Shown piece after piece: positions 37,008 through 47,865 of a stretch of 64,000 nt of DNA. Made by a program: the position numbers and the translations under genes. The stretch covers positions 23,657,764 to 23,721,763 of the forward strand of contig NC_088306.1 of assembly GCF_032854445.1 (NCBI RefSeq), given 5' to 3'. Origin of the DNA: Liolophura sinensis. Taxonomy: Eukaryota > Mollusca > Polyplacophora > Chitonida > Chitonidae. Numbering within the stretch: position 1 is the stretch's first letter; each line of letters opens with the position of its first letter. The notes beneath the pieces are model-generated. The model was not told the origin of the DNA, made no database searches, and worked only from the letters and a program-made list of their open reading frames with translations.

Positions 37008-37186
37008 GTAACTTATCCTAAGCCAGCCTTTGTCACACAGTAACCACCTGCAAACTTTGTTAGTTGGATTGGTCAATTCCAGGGCTTCACATAATGTGTA
37101 ATTTTATCAGTCTTGGTATAATAATGCTTTCAGAAGAGGCTTGAATAAACACCATGTAAACATGCTAAAAGGTTGATGAATTACAG
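37008..37186 (+). mobile_element. MITE-B copy 7 (eroded left end)
   Basis: The right two-thirds matches family B: TTGGATTGGTCAATTCCAGG, GTGTAATTTTATCAGTCTTG, TTGAATAAACACCATGTAAA and the terminus AAAGGTTGATGAATTACAG before TA. The left inverted terminus is not clearly preserved and the start is approximate. Confidence 0.75.
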
Positions 37187-39528
37187 TAACAAAGGGAGAT
37201 TCTCACTGCTAGTTTAAGTAGTCTATTCAGTCTCAATCAAAACCTGGGTACTGCATATTTAAAAAGTTCTCAATAGCCACAGACAAATTACTGTAGTAAA
37301 TCAAAAAATCTGAGTATGACTAAGTTACTCATTTGGCCAGTTCTATATTTATCTCATACTAGCCTGGATATACATGTAAGCAGCAAGTCAAGGACAATAT
37401 CCAGAAGTAAATATTATTCCGACCACCCATCTCATACAGGAAAAAACTGTCATGGATGCAGTTGACACGGTAATTTTTGTAATAATGTGAATACTGTAGC
37501 TAGGTAATTTGTCATTATTGCCTGCATGAAGGCTTGCTATGCTGAAAAATGTTTTGATGCCTGTTTGGAAAGGAAGAATGTTTTCTGTGAGACTGTGACA
37601 AGTGAACTTTTCTGACCTGCATTTGTCTATAACACTCTTGCATATTTTTTGGTGAATTTTTAGGGAAAAATAGTATTACCTAAAGTTTTTATACTGAAAC
37701 ATTTGGCCACAGAATCCCCATCATTCCAAATGCTATACGTGAAATCATTTTTTTGTTTGGCCTTACAGCAAGGCATTCTGTCTCTTAAAAACTGACATCT
37801 AAACATGTTTGCCTTCCTATCAAACACTTCTTTCAAGAATTTTAAACTGCTTTGTAAAATGGTTTTTTAGTTTGGCCTGACAGACAAGCCCTTATTCTGT
37901 ATGCCTTAGATGAACCCTACTCTACTGTATACTGTTTCTATACGCAGTGGTATCACCGCATTGGACAAAAGAGCATTCCTAAGTCTGCTACACTCAAGGG
38001 TTTTTAACCTTGGGGCCCTGCTGTGAGAAAAACAACCATGGCACACGTGAGGCTAACACATACTCACCTACAACCAGTTCTGCACGTGGCTGTTTCTTCT
38101 ATGCGATTACAATGCAGCTGAAGCTACAACCCAACATCATCCTTCTTCAAGTTTAGCACAAACAAGGACAACTGTTACAAATGTGTAAATTTGACACCAA
38201 AACTACCATATTTTTTATCCTTTATGTCAGCTGACACACTACATTGCCTTTATGTAAATTATATGCTGGAAAAATGAAATTCTTATTAAAAATGCATTAT
38301 TTTAAACACTGAAATTTGCTGATTTGTTGGTTTGTTCTTAACCGGCTGTGTACTGTGTACATCATACTGTTTTACCTGTGTATGCTAATTATACTACACG
38401 TTATACCTAGTCAGCTGTTAGACAATCCTACTGAGATATCTGACGTACTCAAAACAGGGGGTGACCCAGAAAGGGATGGCTTCAACTGTGTGGCTCCAGT
38501 CAATACATTGTTGGTCTTTAGCGGAGCACTCAGATATCGCTTGGTCAGAAGAGGAGCCAACATTTGAATAGATAGGTCTTTTTCCGTGAACTAAAAGTAC
38601 GAGTATTAATCGAAAGATTAACAGATCTATGATTTTACAACAGACAAAAAGTTTAAAACCTTATGCATAATTAAACTTTGCACTCCATGCACTCCAAAAG
38701 ACATGTAATGAAAGACAACCAGTATAGATCCGGTAGTTGTAAGAGCATTTACTGTTTATTTATAGCATGATGAAACAATTATGTTGAAAACTTTATCAAA
38801 CCTGAGAGGCAAAAGTTCTTAATATTAAACCGGCTCCCCTTAACTTACGTCTCCTATCACCGACATTACATACTGAGGTCACACAGCGAGTGAGAGCAGT
38901 TTGGTTTTAAATTCTTGCACTTCGGACCGAAAAAAAAAAGGAAAAAAAGTGTGTGGGTCTGGAAGAAAGTTTTCTGGGAGTGTATGTTTGAAATCAGGAA
39001 ATCCAGTATGCTGCTGGTCTCAAATGTCAAGGCTGAAAATAATTACTGTTGAAGGCAGTCTGACTTCACCCCTTGCCAGGAGCTGGCTAGACCAATAATC
39101 TGATAGCAGCTATAAAGGCATCAAGTCTGCTACTTACTTATAATTTAGTACCACTAAGTCTGCTACAATCAAGCCTGGGGGGCTCTGATGGGGGGTAAAA
39201 GTGCTCCACTGGTCTAGACTATCCAGGGCTGCCAGAACCCAGATTCAGAAACAATTGGCTATCAGGCTTTTGGTTCTGGTCACATGAATGTGTGGTCAGT
39301 CCAAAGGTAGTTCAGGTGAACTGAACACACACTGTACATATGATCAAACAAAATATATATATAAATAGATTAACTTAGGGAAATTAACAATCCGTTAACC
39401 ATGGTAACCGCGGCAACTGTAGGAAGGCATAAAATATCAACTTGGTAGGTGTCAGCCAAAAATTAAACCTGCAATGCAAAACAATTGAGTAGAGAAACTA
39501 ATGTAGACAGACAGACACACGGAGAGAC
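37187..39528. other. Non-coding stretch
   Basis: No gene. Two segments near 37750 and 37862 share TTTTTTNGTTTGGCCT followed by similar sequence, a small diverged duplication about 110 bp apart. The segment 38400-38575 is GC-richer with an 83-codon ORF lacking recognisable content. Confidence 0.4.
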
Positions 39529-39646
39529 ATACATACATACATACATACATACATACATACATACATACATACATACATACATACATACATACAAACATAC
39601 ATACATACATACATACATACATACATACAAACATACATACATACAA
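39529..39646. repeat. (CATA)n microsatellite
   Basis: About 29 copies of a CATA tetranucleotide interrupted three times by CAAA. ORFs on both strands that run through it encode simple two- or four-residue repeats and are artefacts. Confidence 0.97.
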
Positions 39647-40089
39647 ACTAATGTCAGATGTAAAACAAAACAAAACAAAAAAAACATTTGGTACAATATA
39701 CTGTATAATCTAGTGTGTTGTTCAGTATGTAACTCATGAATTCTTATCTGATCCAGACTGGTGTCTTTTCTGGGATCACATTACTGCTACTGTATGTAAA
39801 ATCTGAACACAAAACAGGATTGTTCCCTAATTCTTCTAAAATCTGGGACAGATATTAGTAGTGTTGAAAGTACAATGTTACATTTCTTCACCAGGGTTTT
39901 GGAAAAGTAAAGATATGAGTATGTTGTTCATTAGATGGTCTAACCATGTGAAAAACAAGAAACTAAATACTCGTGCTAGAATCACATATATACTGCCTAA
40001 AATGTGGAGACCAGGTGTCCCAAATTTTAGAAGACATAGGGCAATTAAGCTTAGATATTTTACTTGTTATGCATAAGTAGTGTAGCGTT

Positions 40090-40450
40090 TGCCACAATCA
40101 TGCAGCAAGTCAAGAGCACAGAGGGGTACAGGTAAGAACTGCTTCACAGTAGCACAACCCATGCTACATGCTGCAATACGAAATGAAATACATTGTGTAA
40201 GGCTGGTACCATGTATGCAAGAGTGTACTGAAAAGTTACTTGTACACATTTGGTCTTGTATCACAGAGTCTGCCACAATTATGTAGCAAGTCAAGGGTAC
40301 AGAGGGGTACAGGTAAGAACTGCTTCACTGTAGCACAACTCATGCTACATGCTGCAATATACAGGTTGAAATACCTTGTGTGAGACTGGTACCATGTATG
40401 CAAGAGTGAGTTGAAATGTTACGATTTGTATACGCATGTATCTTACCCCT
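40090..40450. repeat. 181-bp tandem duplication, two copies
   Basis: TGCCACAATCATGCAGCAAG at 40090 recurs as TGCCACAATTATGTAGCAAG at 40271. Both are followed by CAGAGGGGTACAGGTAAGAA, CATGCTACATGCTGCAATA and GGTACCATGTATGCAAGAGT. Identity stays high to about 40420 and then fades. ORFs overlapping it have no recognisable product. Confidence 0.9.
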
Positions 40451-43400
40451 AGTTTCCAGGGCATAACTGCGCAATAAGCTTTGTACCAAACTGAACTTAA
40501 CCGAACAACCAAGTCAAGGGTTCCCAAACCAGACCTACACACTGCACTGAATGAAATAACTTATGAAAGTGTAATACTGGTCTCACGCAGGCAGATTCAG
40601 TACTAAGTAACAGGGTAAGTCAAGGGGTGTAGTAAGCTTATATAACAAGATAGCGACTCTAATGGAGAAGGCATCCCATTGGGTCGTTGGTACATGTATA
40701 TCAATGTTCCTGATTGCGAAACCTCCTGCATGTGTGCCACTGCTACACACTGAGAGCATGATCCACAGATCTGGGGAAGTGGCCAATAGGCTCAAAACTT
40801 GGAAAGTTTTAGTGCAAAACCACATAAGTCATATACCTAGAATAAAAACATATTTAAGTTGGGAAAGGGACCGTTGTGAATAGGGCCAAATATCACCTCC
40901 TGTGACATAGGTAGATTATGCCCTGATGCGCCAAGATCTGCAGTAATCAGCAAAAGATAGAGGGGGCTCTGGTGGGGAAAACAGGACAAATGGTATCTAC
41001 ATGATTTTCCATTGTGCCTTAATTCTGTCCTAATGGAATCTTCCAAGTATTTATAGCTTTGTCCATTTGCAGTCAAGGCATGCTTCAGTCTATAAAGACT
41101 ATACAAATCAATGTATGGTGACAGAGAAGATGTGAAGGGGCTGAAGAAAAAATGGGGGGGGGGGGGACTGGAGTGGGTGGATGGCGGGTGGGGTGGCTGT
41201 CTGACAATAGATGGTTGTAGAAGAGGGGGTCAGGATAGAGTGGCAAACAAAAGCCAAGGTGTGATAATGGGGGTCCCACCTAATTGTTTATCACCCAAGA
41301 GTGTTGTTATTACTATAATAATAAACTTTGTACATTCAAGGACTGCCCAAGCCACACAAGTGCAGCCTTGCTGGTCAGTTTACTAGGTCAGTGAAGAATC
41401 TATCTCTCAAGCTGGACTTTACAATGGCATCTGGAGGCTATTTAGACTCTGGCCCAAGCACTTGGAGAGGTGGGGGAGTTGAGAAGTTAGGGTTGAAAAG
41501 GAAGGGGGTGAGGGAGAGACACAAGAGCAAGCCCCACACACATGTGACTGCCCTAAACTGTGAACAAGGCCCCAATGACTGATAAAGTCAGCTCCAAATT
41601 ACAGCCTAATGGTACTATTTATTTTCTATTAGCCTGTGAGGGGTAAACTCCAGCCTCTGCACCCTGTTGGCCTGTCTGGGTGGAATTAGCCTGGGATAAG
41701 GTGACAATGGGCTGACTTCATGCCAGCCTGGGTTCTGACCTTTCAGCACTTTGCATACAGGCCAGATTAGACCAGAAGGTTTAAGGGGACCCTGATAAAG
41801 CCAGGGATGGAGACCCTTCCCTGGGGACAAGGTTTTAGATAGACACCTACACACATGGTGAGAGTGGGAGAGAGAAGGCAAATACATCTAAATAGGTAAA
41901 CCTGGAAGGACTTGAATCTGGGGTCAAAACTATTAAAGAAAAACAGAAACAGGTCTGAATGTTGACACAAACTTAAAACAAAATATAGACGTCGGCAGAT
42001 GTGACACCAGTTGATAAATGTGGTAATATTCCAGCCTGGAGAAAAAAAAAACATCCTTTCATTCTTGGCTAGAAAGAATCATGTTGCAAAAAGTTTAGGT
42101 GTGGTGATAACATTGTAATTAAAGTTTGCCGAATGTTTCAAATGTTCTGAATTTATTTGCACAGGTTAAAATAGATTAACACAAAGTACAATGTCTGTTT
42201 GAACTAGGACAACTTTTTGTCAAAGTGTCATACCTGTGTTAAAATGTTTCATATGTTAAGGTGTGATTTTTTTACACTGGAACTAAAACTCACAACATGT
42301 CTCAAATATAACTAGACTGACACACATTTAAAGATATCTTATAATATTCACTGTTATAGGAGCTCGCTATTTTGAATACTTTCAGAAACAATGATTCAAA
42401 AATTCTTGTCATGAGGCAGCATCTAAATCTGATGGCCTATTATGGGCTTAATGCGTTCCTATAAAAGAACAATCAAACTGAACATTATAGACAGCTCCTC
42501 AACCCCCACCCACCCCGACACATGCACAAAAAGTATTCAAATGTTTAGTTTTAAAGCATTTAATTTTAAATGGTCTAACAAATCCAAGAAGAAACAATGC
42601 TGACCACAATAGTGTAAGTGTCGATTCCTCCCTTTATATACAAGTCCACATCCCCAATTTCTTATTAAACCACAGATGTGAGTGACAGGTAAATTGAATA
42701 GGAAAACTCCATACAAGGATTTAATGAAAATCAAATGGCGGTAAATCAGCTGGATACAGCCATGGTTTACATATGGGTCACTAGTATACAAAGTGGCATT
42801 CAGTCATGGTGTAACACTGTCTAGCTTATCTCGCCACACCAGGCATGTGTATGCATTAATGTCAGGCCAAAGTCAGCCTCCCAAGCTATAAGCTTACACA
42901 TGTTCCTGATGCCCTGAACACAACACAAGCTTTAAACACTTCCCCGAATTTATGCTTGTTTCTTTTCGTACCATAGGTTTTTACCTGTTTTGTCCTGAAC
43001 TGATATGGTAAAAACATCATCAGAAACCAATCATGCGTATTGCATATCCAGGTGAACCATTTTGCAATATCAACTTACACATCTCCATGGTAATGCTACA
43101 CGATCTTTTATACAGGTTTCCTGGATTAACTTTACTTATCATCATGTTTTCCCTTGTTTCTCCACAAATCAAGGTAACAAGAGAGACTTACGCCACAACA
43201 ATTTGTCGACATGTTCTGAGATTTAAACAATGCAGACGTAAAGTTTTCTATGTAAAAGAGTCAAGTACTGAGACACATAGAATCGACAATCGATTCACAT
43301 GGAATTTCAAGCAGGGCTACCACATATTTGATGGTATCCTCAGAGCCTCTCTCCTCCCTTCAATACAATTGATTCCACATAGTTTTTTTTTGGCAAAAAC

Positions 43401-44813
43401 TCTACATTCGGTCATCCAATCAAATTTTCTGTATTTACTAAGAATAGCCTTTTAGACAATATCAGACTCATGCATGCACTGTTTATAGTGATAAAATAAT
43501 TTGAACAATTTATAATGTGAGGTCAAAATGTCAAACATTTCATAAATTTATTACGGATTTGAAACCGTAATTCTTACCCAGTCCCAGCTTATTTTTTGTG
43601 AAATGATTATCTGGGCTACTGGAGTGCTCTAAAACAATTGCAAAAATTCGACTGGATTTGGCCTGATCGATACTTTGCCAAAGATCTGTCATATAGTTTC
43701 CTTAACTGTCACACCTGTACAGGTATGATCTCCCGCTTAACACTCTTGACCCTCTGGCTGACGTCAAACAACCTTTTCCAAATTGAACCTTCCACAACAG
43801 AGAATATCGATTTCAGCTACATCTATTAACTTAGCATTGTTTGCACCTTCCAGACTGTGTTTAAAAAATCCCAGGAATTTATCGACAAAAAAAAAAGCCC
43901 AACTCCCTGGGCTACATGGCAAGCATAATGCTTATGCCACAGTGGCCAGAATGTGATATGACTGTAGAGAATTTACATATATTTTAGCTAAAATGAGCCA
44001 AAAAACTGCAAATTTTGAAACGGGTACACTCATGGAAAGCACACGGGACAAATACACTGCAGGCTATGTCAGCCGTGAAAGAACAGAGCTGAAGGGTTGA
44101 CAGTCCAGGCAAGTACATGGTTTCACATGGGACTTTGAACTGGTAATTTTTCAAGTTAATCCTGTAAAATCAGACAAGTGTAGGAACTATATAATCCAGA
44201 TCAGAGAGAGCCTTACACTGAGCTGGCCATTCTGTCTGACAGACAAACTCCATCGTACAGCAGGCGTAAGGAAAATAGGCTTAATATAAGTGAAACTAAG
44301 AAAGTTGTCTTCTGATATTACCAATACAACAAAGTCATGCAGCCAACAAAACAAATCTTTCTTAATTCAGATTCAACAGAGAAACTCCACTAGAACTGAG
44401 TTCCGGCAGTTGTAAAGACTAGGTTGTCCTTGGTTGGTTAATCAATGAGCCCTTGTAAAATGATTTTTCAATTAAGTCATGTGACTTTATCACACGATAC
44501 ATGTAACGACCTCAACTTTCAAATTCCTCTGAGCTCCTTCAACTTGCCCAAATATTTAATCACTGTTTCACCCATGCTGCAAATTCTGGAGAGGGAGGGA
44601 GACACAACAGCTTGCCCTAATCTTTAACTTGGGCAACTGAGACTCTGATCGTTTACAGGTCTCTATTAAGTATATTTAGGGTAGAACAGTAACTTCTGTA
44701 CAGACATAATAACACATGATAGGGACACCATCAATGCAGAAGTTTTACTGCACAAACTCTTCTTGTCAAGAAGTGTTGAGGCGACTGAGGCACCGATCAC
44801 TTCGGCCACTTAC
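40451..44813. other. Non-coding stretch next to exon 2
   Basis: No further exon or repeat family recognised. There is a G-run at about 41152-41166. A 140-codon plus-strand ORF (43033-43455) and several ORFs of 80-95 codons show no domain and lie antisense to the inferred transcript. The last TACATGTA octamer of the window lies near 44500. Confidence 0.45.
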
Positions 44814-44990
44814 CTTGATGCCAAGCCAAGTTATCCATCACTAGCTTTTTCAAGTAAGCGTTCGTTGCAATAATGTTTTTACGAAAAGATCTTTTCGCCG
44901 CTTCTACGTAATTCATTTCCGTTTGGTGAGTACAACAAGATTGCCTCTGTGGCTGCTGTGCACCATTATAACAAACACTCATTCCCGGAT
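44814..44990 (-). CDS. gpc: Glypican (GPC3/GPC5-type), coding exon 2
   Basis: This exon continues the extracellular glypican core, the folded domain that carries heparan-sulfate chains at the cell surface and modulates Wnt, Hedgehog and BMP signals. The 177-nt exon encodes residues 63-121, counted from the exon 1 methionine. It has GMSVC, then the adjacent pair SCC (C81, C82), then TEMNYVEAAKRSF and a helical LKKLV segment, matching the VC...CC...MEE-Y pattern of GPC3 and GPC5. The acceptor is TTTCTATTTCAG and the donor CAAG|GTAAGT. Both boundaries are phase 1, and exon 1 joins to give an in-frame DPG. Human GPC3 has a similarly sized exon covering the same part. The subfamily call rests on motif spacing only. 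The rest of the protein is not in the window. Confidence 0.85.
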
Positions 44991-45692
44991 CTGAAATAGA
45001 AACAAAAAATTCAAACAAGGAAGGCAAAATATTATGATTCATACAGTCTTTTTGTTTTTGTCACAATGGACTATATAGGTACAGTGCTACAGTAACATGC
45101 AATAAAGTTATTTTCAATATTGCCCTTTTCTCTACTGCTATATTAATACATTTACGTTGGGGTGTTGAATGTTTCACAATTTAAATTAAATTCCTCATAA
45201 ACTTCAATACATTTTCTAATTGTCCAGAATAACATAAGCATTGGGAGTACCCTGGTAACTGTTTTTATGATCAGCACTTGGCAGCAAACATCAATAAAAA
45301 TTAATTCATGTGACTATATGTATATATACCTGTACCGAACGAAAAACACAAAGTTACTGATTGCTACTCCAGTTTTTTTTTTGTATCTCAGAATTCAGGA
45401 AAGGGGGCACTTAATGGCACGCTGTATGCCAGTTGTATTAAATCGGGATTGAACTGGATATTTGCAAACACTTGCCATGATTTAATTTATGACCGGTACA
45501 TCAAAAATTTAATAATAAAAAAAAAAAATCCAAACAAAATCTGGACACCGGTGACAATGTTGTACTAAATGGTTTAACAGGCATGCATGTTCTTGCTATA
45601 TACACAACTTCGATTTATACGATGCAGCATGGTTAGTATTAACTAGGTCAGGAGAAATTCTTGCGAACAAAAAAGAAAGAAAGAAATCTCAC
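44991..45692 (-). other. gpc: Glypican intron 1
   Basis: A 702-bp intron between a GTGAGA donor (GT at 45691-45692) and a CAG acceptor (AG at 44991-44992), with a pyrimidine-rich stretch (TTTTTTTGTTTCTATTTC) just before the acceptor. Phase 1. Poly-A runs at about 45510-45530 are the only simple repeats. Confidence 0.8.
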
Positions 45693-45879
45693 CTTTCACT
45701 GGGTTAGCGGGCACTAAATCTGGAGATGCTCCTGTCCCAAGACGGGCGAACTCACAGCGAACTTTTGCACAATGTTTATCAGGATCGGGGAGGCAATGGT
45801 TAGCACCGCGACATTCTGACGGTACGACGAATACAACAGCCAGAAGGCTCAAAACGGTAACGAATCCAAGGCCTTCCAT
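45693..45879 (-). CDS. gpc: Glypican (GPC3/GPC5-type), coding exon 1 with signal peptide
   Basis: This exon encodes the N-terminus of a secreted, probably GPI-anchored heparan-sulfate proteoglycan. The ATG at 45877-45879 is chosen because it is the first ATG in frame, sits in a strong GCCATGG context and starts a signal peptide: MEGLGF, then the hydrophobic VTVLSLLAVVFVV, then a likely cleavage site around residues 22-26. The mature part has CAKVR (C37) followed by EFARLG, matching the CxxVR...F.RL pattern that opens GPC3 and GPC5. Extra cysteines at 23, 29 and 42 are unusual. The exon is 187 nt and ends AAAG|GTGAGA in phase 1, compatible with exon 2. The ORF stays open upstream to 45933 but without an ATG. 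Confidence 0.85.
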
Positions 45880-46180
45880 GGCGAGTCTGAGCCCGAAATC
45901 GGGATCGTCTGCAGTCCTAAAACGCTGGATCACCTGGCCACACGGGGACCGCGGTCATCGGCTAGCTATTTTCCGAGAAAACGACGATAATTTTCATGAC
46001 AAAACTCCGCCGGTAGACATCACGTCTTGTTCTCTCACTAAACACTGCGGTGTCTGGCTCGCGCTAATTAGCATATTCATGTCGGGCGTGAAACGCCCAG
46101 GGGAGCACATGTCAGCGATCCCTCGTTTTATTGGTCGATCCGAATTTGATTGGCAGGAGAGAGCTTCGTCTTGTGAGTTT
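45880..46180 (-). promoter_or_regulatory. Probable glypican promoter / 5' UTR region
   Basis: Immediately upstream of the start codon the sequence becomes CpG-richer than the surroundings. On the minus strand there are two CCAAT boxes (46130-46134 and 46149-46153) and an octamer-type ATGCTAAT (46067-46074). No clear TATA box was seen, which fits a CpG-type promoter. The transcription start cannot be placed from sequence alone. Confidence 0.5.
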
Positions 46181-46667
46181 TACAAGGTTTATCACTAAAT
46201 CACAATAGAGTTAGCTCCCCTGATTCTTTTCTATTGTTCTGCCCCAAAATCCTGTAGTGCCACTGATCATTTTTACGTGATACACAAGAAGTGTATTCCG
46301 AAAAACGAAGCAGTCAGTGTGATTCAGTATTTCGGTATTTTATTCTCCTGACAACAGCAAAATAAAAAAATTGTGTCACAATGAAGCCTTCGTTTTTCGG
46401 ACTTACTCTATATATTTGTCTTTCTCAGTTATGAGATATGTGTTTGTACTTTTTTTTCTTTTCTATAGCCTTATCAGAAGACAGTTTGGACTTCCTGACA
46501 TCAGTAAGTTAAAAACAGCATTCAGTACCGGTAATCAGTCACATTACTGTGCGTTCTTTTAAAGCGAAGTAACAAGCGAAGTATGTGTTTTTGAAACTGC
46601 GATACACATTTATATTTTTCTTCTTGATAGATTGCAAGTTATACACAGTTTATGGAGTGAGGCTGGG
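46181..46667. other. Non-coding upstream stretch
   Basis: No gene or repeat family recognised. ORFs of 60-70 codons at 46371-46790 are partly inside the SINE that follows. Confidence 0.4.
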
Positions 46668-46928
46668 GTTGAACTCCGTGGCTGAGATGATTAACGTGCC
46701 AGCGCGGCGCAATGACCTAGGAGCCTCTCACCAAGAGGTCGCTGTGTATTCAAGTCCAGTTCAAGCTGGCTTCCTTTCCGAAAGTACGTAGGGAGGCCTG
46801 TCACCAACCTGCGGATGGTCGTGAGTTTCTCTCTGGCTCTGCCCGGTTCATCCCACCATAATTACTGGTTGCGTAAGTTAAATATTCTTCAGTGCGGCGT
46901 AAAACAACAATGAAGTAAACAAATAAAT
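46668..46928 (+). repeat. Near-full-length tRNA-derived SINE (main family)
   Basis: The head CCGTGGCTGAGATGATTAACG gives an A box TGGCTGAGATGA. It is followed by GCGCAATGACCTAGGAGCCT, a B-box region TATTCAAGTCCAG, the body GCGGATGGTCGTGAGTTTCT and a diverged tail (TTAAATATTCTTCAGTGCGG, AAACAAATAAAT). It lies head-first on the plus strand, in the opposite orientation to the glypican gene. Confidence 0.9.
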
Positions 46929-47788
46929 TTAACAACATGACAAATGTCATTAGGTTAAACTGACTGTATAGGCTGATGAACACAATACGGCTGAAACTCT
47001 TACGCGATGGGGCGTAATGGCACTATCGTACATTCGTTCACATTACGCATATACAATTGTACCTCCTAAAGTACACCATTAATTATTAATTATTTAATGA
47101 ATACACAGATAACTATAACACCATAATACAAATATCGTGTTTTCCTACGTGTATCCATGTCAGATCATACCATAGAAAACGTCTAACCCACGATATGATT
47201 AGTTAGACTCGGCTAACACGAACGGACCATCCATATGCCAATCTGCCTTGCTGGGCTTATACTAACCCAACTGAGCAGAATACACACGTATCTAGAGTTG
47301 ATGTATGGCAACACTCTGGATCTGATATTCTCCTTAAGACCGTTAAAGTTCAGTTTTACATCAAGGTATACATTATACGTGTACCTGGATGATGCAGTAC
47401 GAACCTCCGGTTTACCTAAGAACATAACATCCCTCCTATACTCTTTAAATCTAGTTTTTGTGAATGTAACAACATGCGTAGTCAAGAGTTTTTCACTTTT
47501 TTAGGCCTACACGATGGCGGTCAGTTTGATTTATACGCTTTGGGGTAAACCACGTACGTCACACAGTGACATATGGTTGGCCTACAGGACAGTGCTTCAC
47601 TAAGTCAGTGACCAACATCTCCACGGTCCGTGACATGTAGTCAAATATTCTTTAGCACCGCATGAAACATGATTTTGCGCTGCAAACACCCCAGTGAAAT
47701 AAACGCATAAACGAAAATTAAACTTGTCATGGATGACCAATCAGTGTACGGTCATGTAATTCTACTGATAATCTTTAAAACTTATACT
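46929..47788. other. Non-coding stretch with a possible SINE tail remnant
   Basis: Overlapping sense and antisense ORFs of about 90 codons at 47213-47504 show no domain. Near 47630-47670, TAGTCAAATATTCTTTAGCA followed by CCGCATGAAAC resembles a decayed SINE tail. Confidence 0.35.
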
Positions 47789-47865
47789 TCGTGGTTGAGG
47801 GGGTTAGAATGCCAGCGTGGCGCAATGACCCAGGTGTCTCTCATCAAATAAATAAATAAATAATT
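47789..47865 (+). repeat. Internally deleted SINE: head joined to tail
   Basis: The tRNA-like head (TTCGTGGTTGAGGGGGTTAG, then GCGCAATGACCCAGGTGTCT) is joined directly to the terminal TCAAATAAATAAATAAATAA. About 200 bp of body is missing. The junction lies at TCTCATCAAATA, where head (CTCA) and tail (ATCAAATAAA) share short microhomology. Confidence 0.85.

Larger units (their letters stand above)
1..44813 (-). other. Presumed intron 2 of the glypican gene (open at left edge)
   Basis: Everything left of the exon 2 donor (GT at 44812-44813 on the minus strand) is interpreted as intron 2. I looked on the minus strand for later glypican exons, expecting the cysteine-rich core, and found none. 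The predicted ORFs here are short, lack plausible splice context and resemble no family I know. Long early introns are usual for glypicans. The region holds the 45-bp satellite, MITE-A, MITE-B and MITE-F copies, SINE copies, AT microsatellites and repeat-free blocks. An alternative is that an undetected small gene sits within it. Confidence 0.6.

Noticed and set aside
39452-39739. ORFs across the CATA microsatellite
   Set aside because: They encode simple di- or tetrapeptide repeats on both strands and reflect only the microsatellite.
45880-45933. Upstream start for the glypican
   Set aside because: The frame is open but has no ATG there. The ATG at 45879 has a strong context and is directly followed by the signal peptide.
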